This document shows, one piece after another, positions 53,163 through 61,735 of a stretch of DNA of 64,000 bases. How positions within the stretch are numbered: position 1 is the stretch's first letter; every line of letters starts with the position of its first letter. The position numbers were made by a program, and so were the translations under genes. The stretch is from Aliikangiella sp964411875. GTDB taxonomy: Bacteria; Pseudomonadota; Gammaproteobacteria; Enterobacterales; Kangiellaceae. The stretch is from positions 1 to 64,000 of the forward strand of contig CAYPMT010000001.1 of assembly GCA_964411875.1 (NCBI GenBank), written 5' to 3'. The notes beneath the pieces were generated by a model, which ran no database searches, was not told where the DNA came from, and saw only the letters and a list, made by a program, of their open reading frames with translations.

Positions 53163-54014
53163 ATGTTAAAAATTACTCGTTCCAGTTTGTTGTTAGTTTT
53201 AAGTATCACCTTATTGGCTTGTGCTAAAAATCAAGCAAAAGTTGATAGTAGTCTTGCATCTGATCAAGTTTCCCAAGTAAGCGATAAAGCGGCTGATGTA
53301 GATAAAATTATGAAACAATTTCAGCTGTCGCCTATTTTTAAGGAAGTCTTAACAACTGAGCAATTATTAACTTTTCCGAATGAAGAAGCAGATCTAAATT
53401 TGACTGATGAGCAAGTTAAAAAGCTAGATGATGCAGGTTTATCATTTCTTAATGAAACGCCTTCTGAAATACAAAAAATGTTATCACCTGAACAAATTGA
53501 TGCAGTTAAGCGAGGCAATAACCCTAACTTCACTCAAGAGCAAATTGCTTCCATGCAATCAATGATGGCAGGAGATGAAGAGGAGAATGGTTTAAACCCT
53601 ATAGCGATAGGTGTTGAGGCTCCTGACTTTGAGTTAGAGGATAATTATGGCAAGCAGCGAAAGTTATCCGATTTTAGAGGTAAATATGTTTTGATCGATT
53701 TTTGGGCAACTTGGTGTGGGCCTTGTGTAGCGTCGTTACCCAGGTTGGCTAGAGCCTATCAAAAAGTTGACAAAAGTAAAGTTGAGTTTATTAGTGTTTG
53801 TAGTCGATGTGATGATTTTATTGAGTTTCTTAATCAAAAAAACTTCAGTTGGATTCAATTGAATGATCTTGAAGTGACCGTATCAGACGCTTATGGTGTT
53901 ATTGGTTTTCCCATGGTTTACTTAATTGGCCCTGATGGAAAAGTGGTTTACAGTAGCCTTGCTGAGAAATCTGAAGAAGAGTTGCTTGCAATGATAGCGG
54001 AGCATACTAAATAA
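53163..54014 (+). CDS. TlpA-like thioredoxin-fold lipoprotein with second CxxC and N-terminal helical domain
   Basis: The 283-residue protein has a lipobox LLAC (Cys20), an N-terminal helical and acidic domain (about 45-145, with several Leu/Thr-x-Glu-Gln repeats such as LTDEQVKKLDDA), and a TlpA domain (about 150-283). The active site is WATWCGPCVAS (Cys185/Cys188). A second motif, SVCSRC (Cys213/Cys216), lies 25 residues further, as in the protein encoded at 49258-49887. AGGAAA precedes the ATG at 53163; a longer frame from 53106 lacks a signal peptide. The target is unknown, probably in the periplasm. Confidence 0.83.
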   Translation: MLKITRSSLLLVLSITLLACAKNQAKVDSSLASDQVSQVSDKAADVDKIMKQFQLSPIFKEVLTTEQLLTFPNEEADLNLTDEQVKKLDDAGLSFLNETPSEIQKMLSPEQIDAVKRGNNPNFTQEQIASMQSMMAGDEEENGLNPIAIGVEAPDFELEDNYGKQRKLSDFRGKYVLIDFWATWCGPCVASLPRLARAYQKVDKSKVEFISVCSRCDDFIEFLNQKNFSWIQLNDLEVTVSDAYGVIGFPMVYLIGPDGKVVYSSLAEKSEEELLAMIAEHTK

Positions 54015-54292
54015 AATTTAGGCTTTGATGTAAACTAAAAAATAACTGAAGAGCTGACAGCTTTTCTCTAAAGCCGTTTAAAATCAATGCTTTATAGGTC
54101 GTCTGTGTGTGATGATTTTATATTGAGAGCATTCTCTTATTATTTGTTTTAAATAAGTATTTCTCCTATTTTATCGCTTTATAATGGGTCATTGTGTGCA
54201 AAATTAACGAAATTTTTTTTTTCGACTTAATTTATCCGTTTTAATTGGTTATAGTGCGCCTTGTTTTTATAAATGAGGTGTTTGCTATTTGC

Positions 54293-54706
54293 ATGCCTAT
54301 TGAATTTGTTTGGCCAATTAGAGTCTACTATGAAGATACCGATGCCGGAGGCGTTGTCTTCTACGCTAATTATTTGAAATTTTTTGAGAGAGCTCGTACC
54401 GAGTGGTTAAACCATCTTGGTGTTGATCAATCCGAGTTGCTCCAACAAAACATTGCTTTTGCTGTTAAGCATGTTGATATTGATTACAAATTTCCCGCAC
54501 GATTAAATCAACAACTTGATGTTGTTACTGATGTCATCAAAACAGCTGGAGCTAGCCTGATCTTTAAGCAAACAGTTTTTTTACAAGGTGATCGTCAAAA
54601 GCCTTTTTGTGAAGCGACCATAAAAGTGGTCAGCCTAGATTTAACTACTTTTACCCCTTGTCGTATACCAGACAATATTATAGAGGAGATTCAGCGTGCC
54701 AGCTGA
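54293..54706 (+). CDS. ybgC: Acyl-CoA thioesterase YbgC (Tol-Pal system associated)
   Basis: YbgC is a hot-dog-fold acyl-CoA thioesterase encoded first in the tol-pal operon. The 137-residue protein from ATG 54293 has YYEDTDAGGVVFYANYLKF (about 11-29), with the catalytic Asp, and FFERARTEWL. The frame is open back to 54245 but the added residues do not fit the family and would cover the likely promoter (TATAGT at 54250). GAGGTG lies 12 bases before the ATG. tolQ starts inside its last codons (11 bases overlap). Confidence 0.93.
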   Translation: MPIEFVWPIRVYYEDTDAGGVVFYANYLKFFERARTEWLNHLGVDQSELLQQNIAFAVKHVDIDYKFPARLNQQLDVVTDVIKTAGASLIFKQTVFLQGDRQKPFCEATIKVVSLDLTTFTPCRIPDNIIEEIQRAS

Positions 54707-55391
54707 TATGTCGATTATAAGTTTATTTTTACATGCGAGTGTGATTGTCCAGCTGATTATGATTGCTTTGCTAGTTTTGTCAGTGATTTCATGGGCAATT
54801 ATTTTTCAGCGTAATAAAGCATTAAGTAGTGCATTTTCCGACGCCATGAAATTTGAAGAGCGCTTTTGGTCAGGTATTGATTTGAGTAAGCTTTACCATG
54901 ATTTAACCAGCCATAAGACTTCAGTGGTTGGCATGGATATTCTCTTTACTTCCGGTTATCGAGAGTTTGTACGTTTAAGTAAACAAAAAAACACATCGCC
55001 TCAGGCTGTTATGGATGGCGCTCAACGAGCTATGCGAGTGGCTTTTTCGCGTGAAATTGACAAGATAGAAGTACATTTACCCTTTCTTGCGACAGTTGGT
55101 TCAACCACCCCTTATATTGGCTTGTTTGGAACCGTTTGGGGAATTATGAACTCTTTTATTGCTTTAGGTGCGGTCAAACAAGCAACATTAGCGATGGTTG
55201 CACCGGGTATTGCTGAAGCCCTAATTGCAACTGCCATGGGTTTGTTTGCCGCGATTCCTGCGGTTATTTTTTATAATCGTTTTTCTACTAAAGTACAAAA
55301 AATTGAAACTCAATATGAAAACTTTGTTGAAGAGTTTTCGGGCATCTTACACCGTAAAGCCCATAGTCGCTCCACTGAATCAGCGGATTAG
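54696..55391 (+). CDS. tolQ: Tol-Pal motor subunit TolQ
   Basis: TolQ with TolR forms the proton-driven motor that pulls TolA to constrict the outer membrane at division. The 231-residue protein has three membrane helices (about 12-35, 130-155, 165-195) and the conserved AFIALGAVKQATLAMVAPGIAEAL-type block around residues 150-172. The start is GTG, since GAGGAG lies seven bases upstream; an in-frame ATG at 54708 is a second possibility. It overlaps ybgC. Confidence 0.96.
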   Translation: MPADMSIISLFLHASVIVQLIMIALLVLSVISWAIIFQRNKALSSAFSDAMKFEERFWSGIDLSKLYHDLTSHKTSVVGMDILFTSGYREFVRLSKQKNTSPQAVMDGAQRAMRVAFSREIDKIEVHLPFLATVGSTTPYIGLFGTVWGIMNSFIALGAVKQATLAMVAPGIAEALIATAMGLFAAIPAVIFYNRFSTKVQKIETQYENFVEEFSGILHRKAHSRSTESAD

Positions 55392-55399
55392 AAACTATT

Positions 55400-55843
55400 A
55401 TGACAGCCACTATTCGTATTCGTAAAAATAAACGGCGACCCGTTGCTGAAATTAATGTTGTTCCTTACATTGATGTTATGTTGGTGTTATTAGTTATTTT
55501 TATGATTACGGCACCTTTGATTACTGCAGGGGTCAAAGTGGATTTGCCAGAAGTTTCTGCTGAGCCTATGTCGGCGAATGAGGAGCCGCCTTTAATTGCT
55601 AGTATTGACTCGAGTGGTAATTATTATTTATCGATTGGCGAATCATCGGATCAGGCTTTAGAGGCGCATCAGCTTATTGAACTAGTTGCGGCTCATCTTA
55701 AGCTTAAACCTTCGGTACAAGTGATGATTAATGGCGATCGCAGTGTTGCTTATGACAAAGTGGTTCAACTGATGGTGTTATTACAAGCAGAGGTTGGCAT
55801 AGAGTCGGTCGGTTTAATGACGGATCCAATGAGTGATGAGTAG
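55400..55843 (+). CDS. tolR: Tol-Pal motor subunit TolR
   Basis: TolR is the ExbD-like partner of TolQ, anchored by one helix and ending in the periplasm. The 147-residue protein has the proton-carrying Asp in PYIDVMLVLLVIFMI (about 23-37) and a periplasmic peptidoglycan-binding fold (about 60-140). It begins eight bases after tolQ. Confidence 0.96.
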   Translation: MTATIRIRKNKRRPVAEINVVPYIDVMLVLLVIFMITAPLITAGVKVDLPEVSAEPMSANEEPPLIASIDSSGNYYLSIGESSDQALEAHQLIELVAAHLKLKPSVQVMINGDRSVAYDKVVQLMVLLQAEVGIESVGLMTDPMSDE

Positions 55844-55902
55844 CGGTTATTTTTTTAGATTGATTACAGTTAATCTAATGTCTTAATTAAATAAGTGTAT
55901 TA

Positions 55903-56796
55903 ATGAAATTAAGCAAGGCAATTCTTATATCATTATTAATCCATTTAGCTTTAGTGCTTTTATTGGTATTTAATTTTCAGTTTAGTAAACCAAAGCAAAC
56001 TCAAACCAGCTCACCTAAGCCACAAATTAATGCCAAAGCGGTTAATAGTAAGCGAGTTGAAAAGCTTGTTGAAAAACTAAGAAAAGAAAAACAAACTAAT
56101 CGCCGTAAAGAAGAAAAACGACTCGAAAATTTAAAACAAGCTGAAGAGCAATTAAAACGTAAACGTCAGCAAGAAGAAAATAAAGTTAAAGAAGCACAAA
56201 AAAAATTAAAAAAAGCAGAAGAAAAACGTAAGGCTGAAGAGAAAAAAGCAGTTGCTGCTAAGAAAAAGCGCCTAGATGAAGAGAAAAAGCGTAAGAAAAA
56301 GGCTGAACAAGAAAAAAAGAAAAAAGCAGCAGAAGAACAGAAACGTAAAGAAGAAGAAAAGCGTAAAGAAAAAGAGCGAAAGAAAAAAGCAGCAGAAAAG
56401 AAACGCAAAGAAGATGAGGCGCGTAAACGTAAAGAAGCTGAGGAAAGAAAGCGTCAAGAAGACTTTGAAAAAGAAATGCAGGCTGAATCAGACTCATTAG
56501 CAAAAGCTCAAATGCAAACCGAAGTTGATAGGTTTGTTAGTTTAATCAAAGGTAAAATTGAGCGTAATTGGATTGAACCAGAGCAGCTTGGTTATTGTCT
56601 TTTTAATGTGAAAGTTTCATCAGGTGGTTTAGTTTTATCAATTTCAGTGATTGAAGGGCAAGCGCAGCATTGTGAGTCAGGCCAGAGGGCCATTTATAAA
56701 TCAGAGCCTTTGCCGGTCTCTAAAGACCCTAGCGTGTTTGCAGAAATGAAGTCGATTAATTTGACGTTAGATAATAGGAGTGAAGAGGAACAATGA
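55903..56796 (+). CDS. tolA: Tol-Pal system protein TolA
   Basis: TolA spans the periplasm from the inner-membrane motor to Pal and TolB. The 297-residue protein has one N-terminal helix (about 5-25), a long Lys/Glu/Arg-rich coiled coil (about 45-195) of repeated KKKAEEKRK-type units, and a C-terminal domain (about 205-297, VDRFVSLIKGKIERNW then LGYCLFNVKVSSGG) with one conserved disulfide (Cys226 and Cys251 approx). The stop codon overlaps the tolB start. Length is below E. coli (421), mostly in the coiled coil. Confidence 0.94.
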   Translation: MKLSKAILISLLIHLALVLLLVFNFQFSKPKQTQTSSPKPQINAKAVNSKRVEKLVEKLRKEKQTNRRKEEKRLENLKQAEEQLKRKRQQEENKVKEAQKKLKKAEEKRKAEEKKAVAAKKKRLDEEKKRKKKAEQEKKKKAAEEQKRKEEEKRKEKERKKKAAEKKRKEDEARKRKEAEERKRQEDFEKEMQAESDSLAKAQMQTEVDRFVSLIKGKIERNWIEPEQLGYCLFNVKVSSGGLVLSISVIEGQAQHCESGQRAIYKSEPLPVSKDPSVFAEMKSINLTLDNRSEEEQ

Positions 56797-58133
56797 CAAA
56801 ACGATTAGTGGCATTTTTATTTACACTACTATTTTTTAATAATAAGTTAGCGGCAGAAATAGATATTGTTATTACTTCTGGTATGGACAATGCCCGCCCT
56901 GTAGCGATTTTACCGTTTGATTGGCGCGGCATTGAGCTTAAGCCACAACAAGATGTTGCTGCTATCGTGAGTGCTGATTTACGCCGCAGTGGTCGTTTTA
57001 ATCCGATGGGTCAGCATGCCTTATTGCAAAAAGTCCATCAATATAAAGATGTTAATTTGCAGCTATGGCGAGAGAAGGGAATTGAAGCTGTAGCAATTGG
57101 TTTTATTGAACAACAACCAGATGGACGTTTAAAAATAGGTTATGAGTTAATCGATATTTTTCGTAAGCAACAGGAGTTATTGGGTGGTGAATTAGTTAAC
57201 GTTGATAGAAATAAAATTGACGCTTCACTAACAATAATACAAGCGAAAGATTTAAGGTTTCATGCGCATCGGATTGCGGACAGAATTTACGAAAAACTGA
57301 CCGGTGAAAAAGGAGCTTTTGCGACACGAATTGCTTATGTTAGCGTTGATAAAAACCAAAGCAAACCCTATCGGTTAATGATTGCTGACTCAGATGGTTT
57401 CGGCGCACAAACAGTTTTTGCTTCAACTCAGCCAATTATGTCGCCTGCTTGGTCGCCTGATGCTCAGCAATTGGCTTATGTTTCGTTTAAAAATGGACGG
57501 TCTGAAATTTATATGGAAAATATTTATCAAGCCAATAGTCGTCGTCGAGTGGCTGCTTTTGAAGGTATCAATAGTTCCCCAGCTTTTTCGCCAGATGGTC
57601 GACGTATGGCGATGACGTTATCGCGAGATGGTAATGCGGAAGTTTATGTTTTAGATTTAACTACCCAGCGCTTTTCAAGAATTACCCGAAGTGTTAATTC
57701 AATTGAGACCGAGCCAAGTTGGGCTCCTGATGGCCAATCACTATTATTTACTTCGGATCGAGGTAGAGGCCCACAAATTTACCAGCAAAATTTAGTTGGT
57801 AGTAAAGCCGAAAGGCTGACCTGGGAAGGTAATTACAATGCCAGTGCTTCATTAACCACTGATGGTAAACGAATGGTATTAATTAATCGAAGCAATGGTA
57901 TTTTTCATGTTGCGGTGCAAGATGTTGAAACTAGTTCTATGAGAACATTAACTAAAACTCGTTTAGATGAGTCACCCAGTTTAGCCCCTAATGGCAGTAT
58001 GGTTATTTATGCAACGGTTTATAGAGGGCGAAAAGTGTTATCAGTTGTCTCAACTGACGGTCGTTTTAAAGCCCGACTACCTTCTAAAACTGGTGAAGTA
58101 AAAGCGCCAGTTTGGTCACCTTATTTAGATTAA
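56793..58133 (+). CDS. tolB: Tol-Pal system beta-propeller protein TolB
   Basis: TolB is a periplasmic six-blade propeller that binds Pal and is released by TolA. The 446-residue protein has a signal peptide (about 1-21, ending LAAE), an N-terminal alpha/beta domain (about 22-160), and WD-like blades with repeated SPDG motifs (AWSPDAQQLAYVS, AFSPDGRRMA, SWAPDGQSLLFTS). The length matches E. coli (430). It is coupled to tolA by a four-base overlap. Confidence 0.97.
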   Translation: MTKRLVAFLFTLLFFNNKLAAEIDIVITSGMDNARPVAILPFDWRGIELKPQQDVAAIVSADLRRSGRFNPMGQHALLQKVHQYKDVNLQLWREKGIEAVAIGFIEQQPDGRLKIGYELIDIFRKQQELLGGELVNVDRNKIDASLTIIQAKDLRFHAHRIADRIYEKLTGEKGAFATRIAYVSVDKNQSKPYRLMIADSDGFGAQTVFASTQPIMSPAWSPDAQQLAYVSFKNGRSEIYMENIYQANSRRRVAAFEGINSSPAFSPDGRRMAMTLSRDGNAEVYVLDLTTQRFSRITRSVNSIETEPSWAPDGQSLLFTSDRGRGPQIYQQNLVGSKAERLTWEGNYNASASLTTDGKRMVLINRSNGIFHVAVQDVETSSMRTLTKTRLDESPSLAPNGSMVIYATVYRGRKVLSVVSTDGRFKARLPSKTGEVKAPVWSPYLD

Positions 58134-58219
58134 TTAGGCTTTAAGTTTGATTTTTATTTAGCGAGACACTAAATAAGCTATAAAAGTCACATTTTATGTA
58201 AAATTTTAGTAATAAGTCA

Positions 58220-58247
58220 TTGTTTATCGGTTTAAATCGTGGATAAT
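58220..58247 (+). promoter_or_regulatory. Internal promoter of pal-cpoB
   Basis: TTGTTT (58220-58225) and GATAAT (58242-58247) are spaced by 16 bases in the 161-base space between tolB and pal. It would let pal, which is needed in many copies, be transcribed apart from tolQRAB. Confidence 0.5.
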
Positions 58248-58294
58248 GGCGGTCTAAAGCTACTTAAAACCTAACTCAAAAATAGGAGAATCCA

Positions 58295-58849
58295 ATGTTA
58301 ACCATGAAAGTAGGCAAAGGACTAGTCATTTTAATGGCAACAATGTTTTTATTCGCTTGTGCTTCTTCGAACAACAACGATGCTGAGCAAGTGGGTAATC
58401 AAACGGATACAGATAGTGATTCCAACCAAGTTCTGGCTCCACCTAGCAAAACTGCAGAGCAGTTAGCGGCTGAGCGAGAAGCAGCAGCACTCGAGTCAAA
58501 TAGAAGAGCTCGTGACGAGCGTACTGTTTATTTTAATTTAGATGACGATACGGTTAATTTTGAAGGTCGAAGTTTACTAGAAGCCCATGCTTGGTATTTA
58601 TCTCTTCCAGCAAACTCTGGCACTATTGTTACTGTTAACGGTCATTGTGATGAGCGAGGCACGCCTGCTTATAATTTAGCGTTGGGTGAGCGTCGAGCAA
58701 AAGCGATTGCGCAAATTTTAATGTTAAATGGTGTTTCTTCTGCACAAATCAAAACAGTTAGTTATGGTGAAGAACAGCCTGTAGATCCTGGCCATGATGA
58801 AAGTGCATGGTCTCGGAATCGTCGCGGCTCTTTAGATTATGAAGGTTAA
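58295..58849 (+). CDS. pal: Peptidoglycan-associated lipoprotein Pal
   Basis: Pal is an outer-membrane lipoprotein that binds peptidoglycan and the Tol motor. The 184-residue protein has lipobox FAC (Cys22), a disordered Asn/Asp-rich linker, and an OmpA-like domain (about 75-184) with VYFNLDDDTVN, TVNGHCDERGTPAYNLALGE and RRG. AGGAG sits six bases before the ATG. The 3' end overlaps the cpoB start by 11 bases. Confidence 0.97.
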   Translation: MLTMKVGKGLVILMATMFLFACASSNNNDAEQVGNQTDTDSDSNQVLAPPSKTAEQLAAEREAAALESNRRARDERTVYFNLDDDTVNFEGRSLLEAHAWYLSLPANSGTIVTVNGHCDERGTPAYNLALGERRAKAIAQILMLNGVSSAQIKTVSYGEEQPVDPGHDESAWSRNRRGSLDYEG

Positions 58850-59618
58850 AAACCTATCAATCGTGGCGGCTTTAGCCGCCACTCTTTTTTTCAGCTTTCT
58901 TTCTTTTTCTGCTTACTCTCAGTCAGGCTCTGTTGAGCAGCGACTTGAGCAACTTGAGCAACAACTTCAGACTCGTAACCAACTTCAGTCTGAAATGAGT
59001 CTTCAGTTAACTGAGTTACAGAAAGAAGTTAAGTTGTTGCTTGGCACGATTGAAGAGCAACAATTTAAACTTAAGCAAATTCAAGAACGTCAACGCGATA
59101 TTTATCGGGAAATTGATACACGCTTTAGCGCGATTAGCTCTGTAGATAGTAGAGTTAATACAACACAGCAATCGACTCCTAATACGCAACAAGGCTCGAA
59201 TTCTTTAGCTTCCAGCGAAGATACTTCTTCGACAGAAAGTGAACGTAAAGAGTTTGAATCAGTTTTTCAGTTGGTACGCAGGCAGGAATATGAGCAAGCT
59301 ATCGCTGAGTTTAATAGTTTCTTAGAACGCTATCCTTATGGCTCTTATTCAGGTAATGCACTCTTTTGGCTTGGCCAGGTTTATTTTGTACAGTCAAAGT
59401 TGGTTGATGCTGAACAAAAATTTGAGCGTTTGATTAGAGATTTTCCTAAGTCATCTAAGGTTCCAGCAGGTATGCTGAAATTAGCAGAAATTAAAGCTAA
59501 ACGTAAAAAGTATGATGAAGCTAAAGTCATTTATAAACAGGTTATGAATAATTATTCTGGCTCTACCCAACAGCTAGCTAGCAAGGGATTACAAGCTCTT
59601 AAAGATTCAGGGCATTAG
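58839..59618 (+). CDS. cpoB: Cell division coordinator CpoB (YbgF)
   Basis: CpoB is a periplasmic protein that couples the Tol system to PBP1b-driven septal synthesis. The 259-residue protein has a signal peptide (about 1-28), a Gln/Leu-rich coiled coil that trimerises (about 32-90), a Ser/Gln linker, and tetratricopeptide repeats (about 135-255) such as FQLVRRQEYEQAIAEFNSF. It overlaps pal. Its partner mrcB is also encoded in this window at 5.4 kb. Confidence 0.94.
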   Translation: MKVKNLSIVAALAATLFFSFLSFSAYSQSGSVEQRLEQLEQQLQTRNQLQSEMSLQLTELQKEVKLLLGTIEEQQFKLKQIQERQRDIYREIDTRFSAISSVDSRVNTTQQSTPNTQQGSNSLASSEDTSSTESERKEFESVFQLVRRQEYEQAIAEFNSFLERYPYGSYSGNALFWLGQVYFVQSKLVDAEQKFERLIRDFPKSSKVPAGMLKLAEIKAKRKKYDEAKVIYKQVMNNYSGSTQQLASKGLQALKDSGH

Positions 59619-59628
59619 TTAGTTTTAT

Positions 59629-60303
59629 GTGTATTTAGCAACCTTATCTGAAATACCATTGTCTCGTTTAAGAATTACTGAAATTTTTTACTCGCTGCAG
59701 GGCGAGTCCTCTTCCATAGGCAAACCGACTTTGTTTGTCCGTCTTACGGGTTGTCCACTGCGTTGTGTTTGGTGTGATACCGAATATGCTTTTCATGGTG
59801 GCGATTATTGGGAGTTACCCGAACTCATCGATAAAATAGCCAGCTACCAGCCACAACATATCTGTATTACCGGTGGTGAGCCACTGGCACAAAAAGAATC
59901 TTGTGAAGTCCTGATGAAAGCGTTATGTGACCAGAGTTATCAAGTTTCTATTGAAACTAGCGGTGCGATAGATATTTCAGGTGTTGATTCACGAGTCATT
60001 AAAGTTATGGATCTAAAAGCACCTGGCTCAGGTGAAATGTCAAAAAATTTGTATTCAAATATTCAGCATTTAACTGATAAAGATGAGGTTAAGTTTGTCA
60101 TCATGAGTCGTAAGGATTATGACTGGGCTAAAATGCAGATTGATGAATATCAACTATCAGAAAAAACCAATGTGATTTTTTCACCATGTTTTGGTGATAT
60201 TGATGAAACTGAATTAGCGGAATGGATCATTCAAGATAATTTGCCCGTAAGGTTCCAAATTCAACTGCATAAAATTTTATGGAATGATGCAGCCGGTCAT
60301 TAG
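59629..60303 (+). CDS. queE: 7-carboxy-7-deazaguanine synthase QueE
   Basis: QueE is a radical SAM enzyme that contracts carboxy-tetrahydropterin to 7-carboxy-7-deazaguanine in the queuosine route. The 224-residue protein has the cluster motif GCPLRCVWCDT (Cys42, Cys46, Cys49) and CITGGEPL for SAM. The start is GTG 59629; an ATG two bases upstream is out of frame. It follows cpoB after ten bases, an arrangement found in many Gammaproteobacteria, and queC lies 20 bases downstream. Confidence 0.95.
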   Translation: MYLATLSEIPLSRLRITEIFYSLQGESSSIGKPTLFVRLTGCPLRCVWCDTEYAFHGGDYWELPELIDKIASYQPQHICITGGEPLAQKESCEVLMKALCDQSYQVSIETSGAIDISGVDSRVIKVMDLKAPGSGEMSKNLYSNIQHLTDKDEVKFVIMSRKDYDWAKMQIDEYQLSEKTNVIFSPCFGDIDETELAEWIIQDNLPVRFQIQLHKILWNDAAGH

Positions 60304-60323
60304 TTATTTTGGGTCGCTAGAGA

Positions 60324-61019
60324 ATGAATATAGAAAGTAAAAAAGCAGTGGTGTTATTGTCCGGTGGGTTAGATTCAACCACTTGCCTTGCTATCGCCCA
60401 GTCGGAAAATTACGATTGCTACGCACTCAGCTTTAGCTATGGTCAAAAGCATTCGGCTGAGTTAGTCGCGGCAAAAAAAATTGCAGCATCTTATCAAGTT
60501 AAAGATCATAAAATTATTGATTTAAACTTAGCGAGCTTTGGTGGTTCAGCACTCACGGATGACGCTATTGATGTTCCTACTGGTAGAATAATAGATATAG
60601 ATAAATCGGAAGATATTCCGAGCACCTATGTGCCAGCAAGAAATACCGTGTTTTTATCCATTGCGCTCGCTTGGGCCGAAGTTTTACAAGCCGATAAAAT
60701 TTTTGCTGGTGTGAATGCCGTTGATTACTCTGGTTACCCGGACTGCCGCCCTGAATATATCCAGGCCTTTCAAACTATGGCCGACTTAGCCACCAAAGCG
60801 GGTATTGAAGGCAAAGGTGTTAAAATTGCAACGCCTTTGATAGACCTAACTAAAGTCGACATTATTCGCTTGGGTGAATCGCTGGGCGTTGATTATTCTC
60901 AAACGGTTTCTTGTTATCAAGCAGATGAACAGGGTAGAGCTTGTGGGCAATGTGACTCTTGTTTGATCCGTAAAGAAGCTTTTGAGAAAGCTTTAAATAA
61001 AGACCCGACGCGTTATTAG
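60324..61019 (+). CDS. queC: 7-cyano-7-deazaguanine synthase QueC
   Basis: QueC turns the product of QueE into preQ0 using ATP and ammonia. The 231-residue protein has the PP-loop LLSGGLDSTTC (about 12-22), the VPARNTVFLS block, and a zinc site made of CYQADEQGRACGQCDSC (about 193-209). Size equals E. coli QueC (231). It forms a pair with queE; together with gluQ they show that this organism makes glutamyl-queuosine tRNA. Confidence 0.97.
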   Translation: MNIESKKAVVLLSGGLDSTTCLAIAQSENYDCYALSFSYGQKHSAELVAAKKIAASYQVKDHKIIDLNLASFGGSALTDDAIDVPTGRIIDIDKSEDIPSTYVPARNTVFLSIALAWAEVLQADKIFAGVNAVDYSGYPDCRPEYIQAFQTMADLATKAGIEGKGVKIATPLIDLTKVDIIRLGESLGVDYSQTVSCYQADEQGRACGQCDSCLIRKEAFEKALNKDPTRY

Positions 61020-61181
61020 AAGAGATAAGCTTTAACTTTTTTACGCCGGTTTAGCAAAATATTCACTATGGCTAAAACTTGTCTTGCTATATAATACCCG
61101 GCTTTGGCGAAATCTAAGTTAAGCGGGTGGTTGGTTTTAGTTAACCACTTGATTTATAAATAATTTTATTGGAGTTTTAAA

Positions 61182-61613
61182 ATGGCTGTTGAACGTACTT
61201 TTTCAATTGTAAAACCAGATGCTGTAGCAAAAAATGCTATTGGTGCTATTTATGGGCGTTTTGAGAGCGCGGGTTTAAAAGTGGTCGCAAGCAAGATGAT
61301 GCATTTAAGCAAAGAAAAAGCGGAAGGTTTTTATGCAGAACATAAAGAGCGCCCATTTTTTAATGATTTAGTGTCTTTTATGACTTCTGGCCCAGTAATG
61401 GTTCAAGTACTTGAAGGTGAAAATGCGATTAAAGCAAATCGTGAAATTATGGGCGCAACTAACCCAAGTGAAGCTGCTCGTGGTACTTTAAGAGCTGATT
61501 TTGCTGATTCGATTGATCAAAATGCTGTTCATGGTTCAGATGCACCTGAATCAGCGGCTCGTGAAGTTGCTTACTTCTTCTCTGAAGAAGAGATTTGTCC
61601 GCGTACTCGATAA
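61182..61613 (+). CDS. ndk: Nucleoside diphosphate kinase
   Basis: Ndk balances nucleoside triphosphates using ATP. The 143-residue protein has the phosphorylated His117 in NAVHGSDAPESA and the start AVERTFSIVKPDAVAKN. Length equals E. coli Ndk (143). TTGGAG precedes the ATG. TATAAT (61090-61095) may be its -10 box. It is followed by rlmN, as in most Gammaproteobacteria. Confidence 0.98.
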   Translation: MAVERTFSIVKPDAVAKNAIGAIYGRFESAGLKVVASKMMHLSKEKAEGFYAEHKERPFFNDLVSFMTSGPVMVQVLEGENAIKANREIMGATNPSEAARGTLRADFADSIDQNAVHGSDAPESAAREVAYFFSEEEICPRTR

Positions 61614-61642
61614 TATTATCATTTAGATAATCAGTGTAATTT

Positions 61643-61680
61643 AGGCGGATAGTTTAATTTAGGTTATAATCCGCCTTTCT
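61643..61680 (+). terminator. Possible terminator, overlapping a -10-like box of rlmN
   Basis: AGGCGGA (61643-61649) and TCCGCCT (61670-61676) are complementary across a 20-base loop and followed by TTCT. The loop contains TATAAT (61665-61670), which could be the rlmN -10 box. The two readings compete, and the T-run is short. Confidence 0.3.
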
Positions 61681-61735
61681 GGGGCAGTTGTTGTTTGCTG
61701 CCCAGCTAAAATTTTAAATCGTTAAAGGTATTATA

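Noticed and set aside
54047..54066. Hairpin after the second TlpA-like gene
   Set aside because: The stem has a one-base loop and a G-U pair and no T-run follows, so terminator function is not supported.
56166..56503. Several long Phe/Leu-rich minus-strand frames and Lys-rich plus-strand frames
   Set aside because: They are shadows of the low-complexity Lys/Glu coiled coil of tolA.
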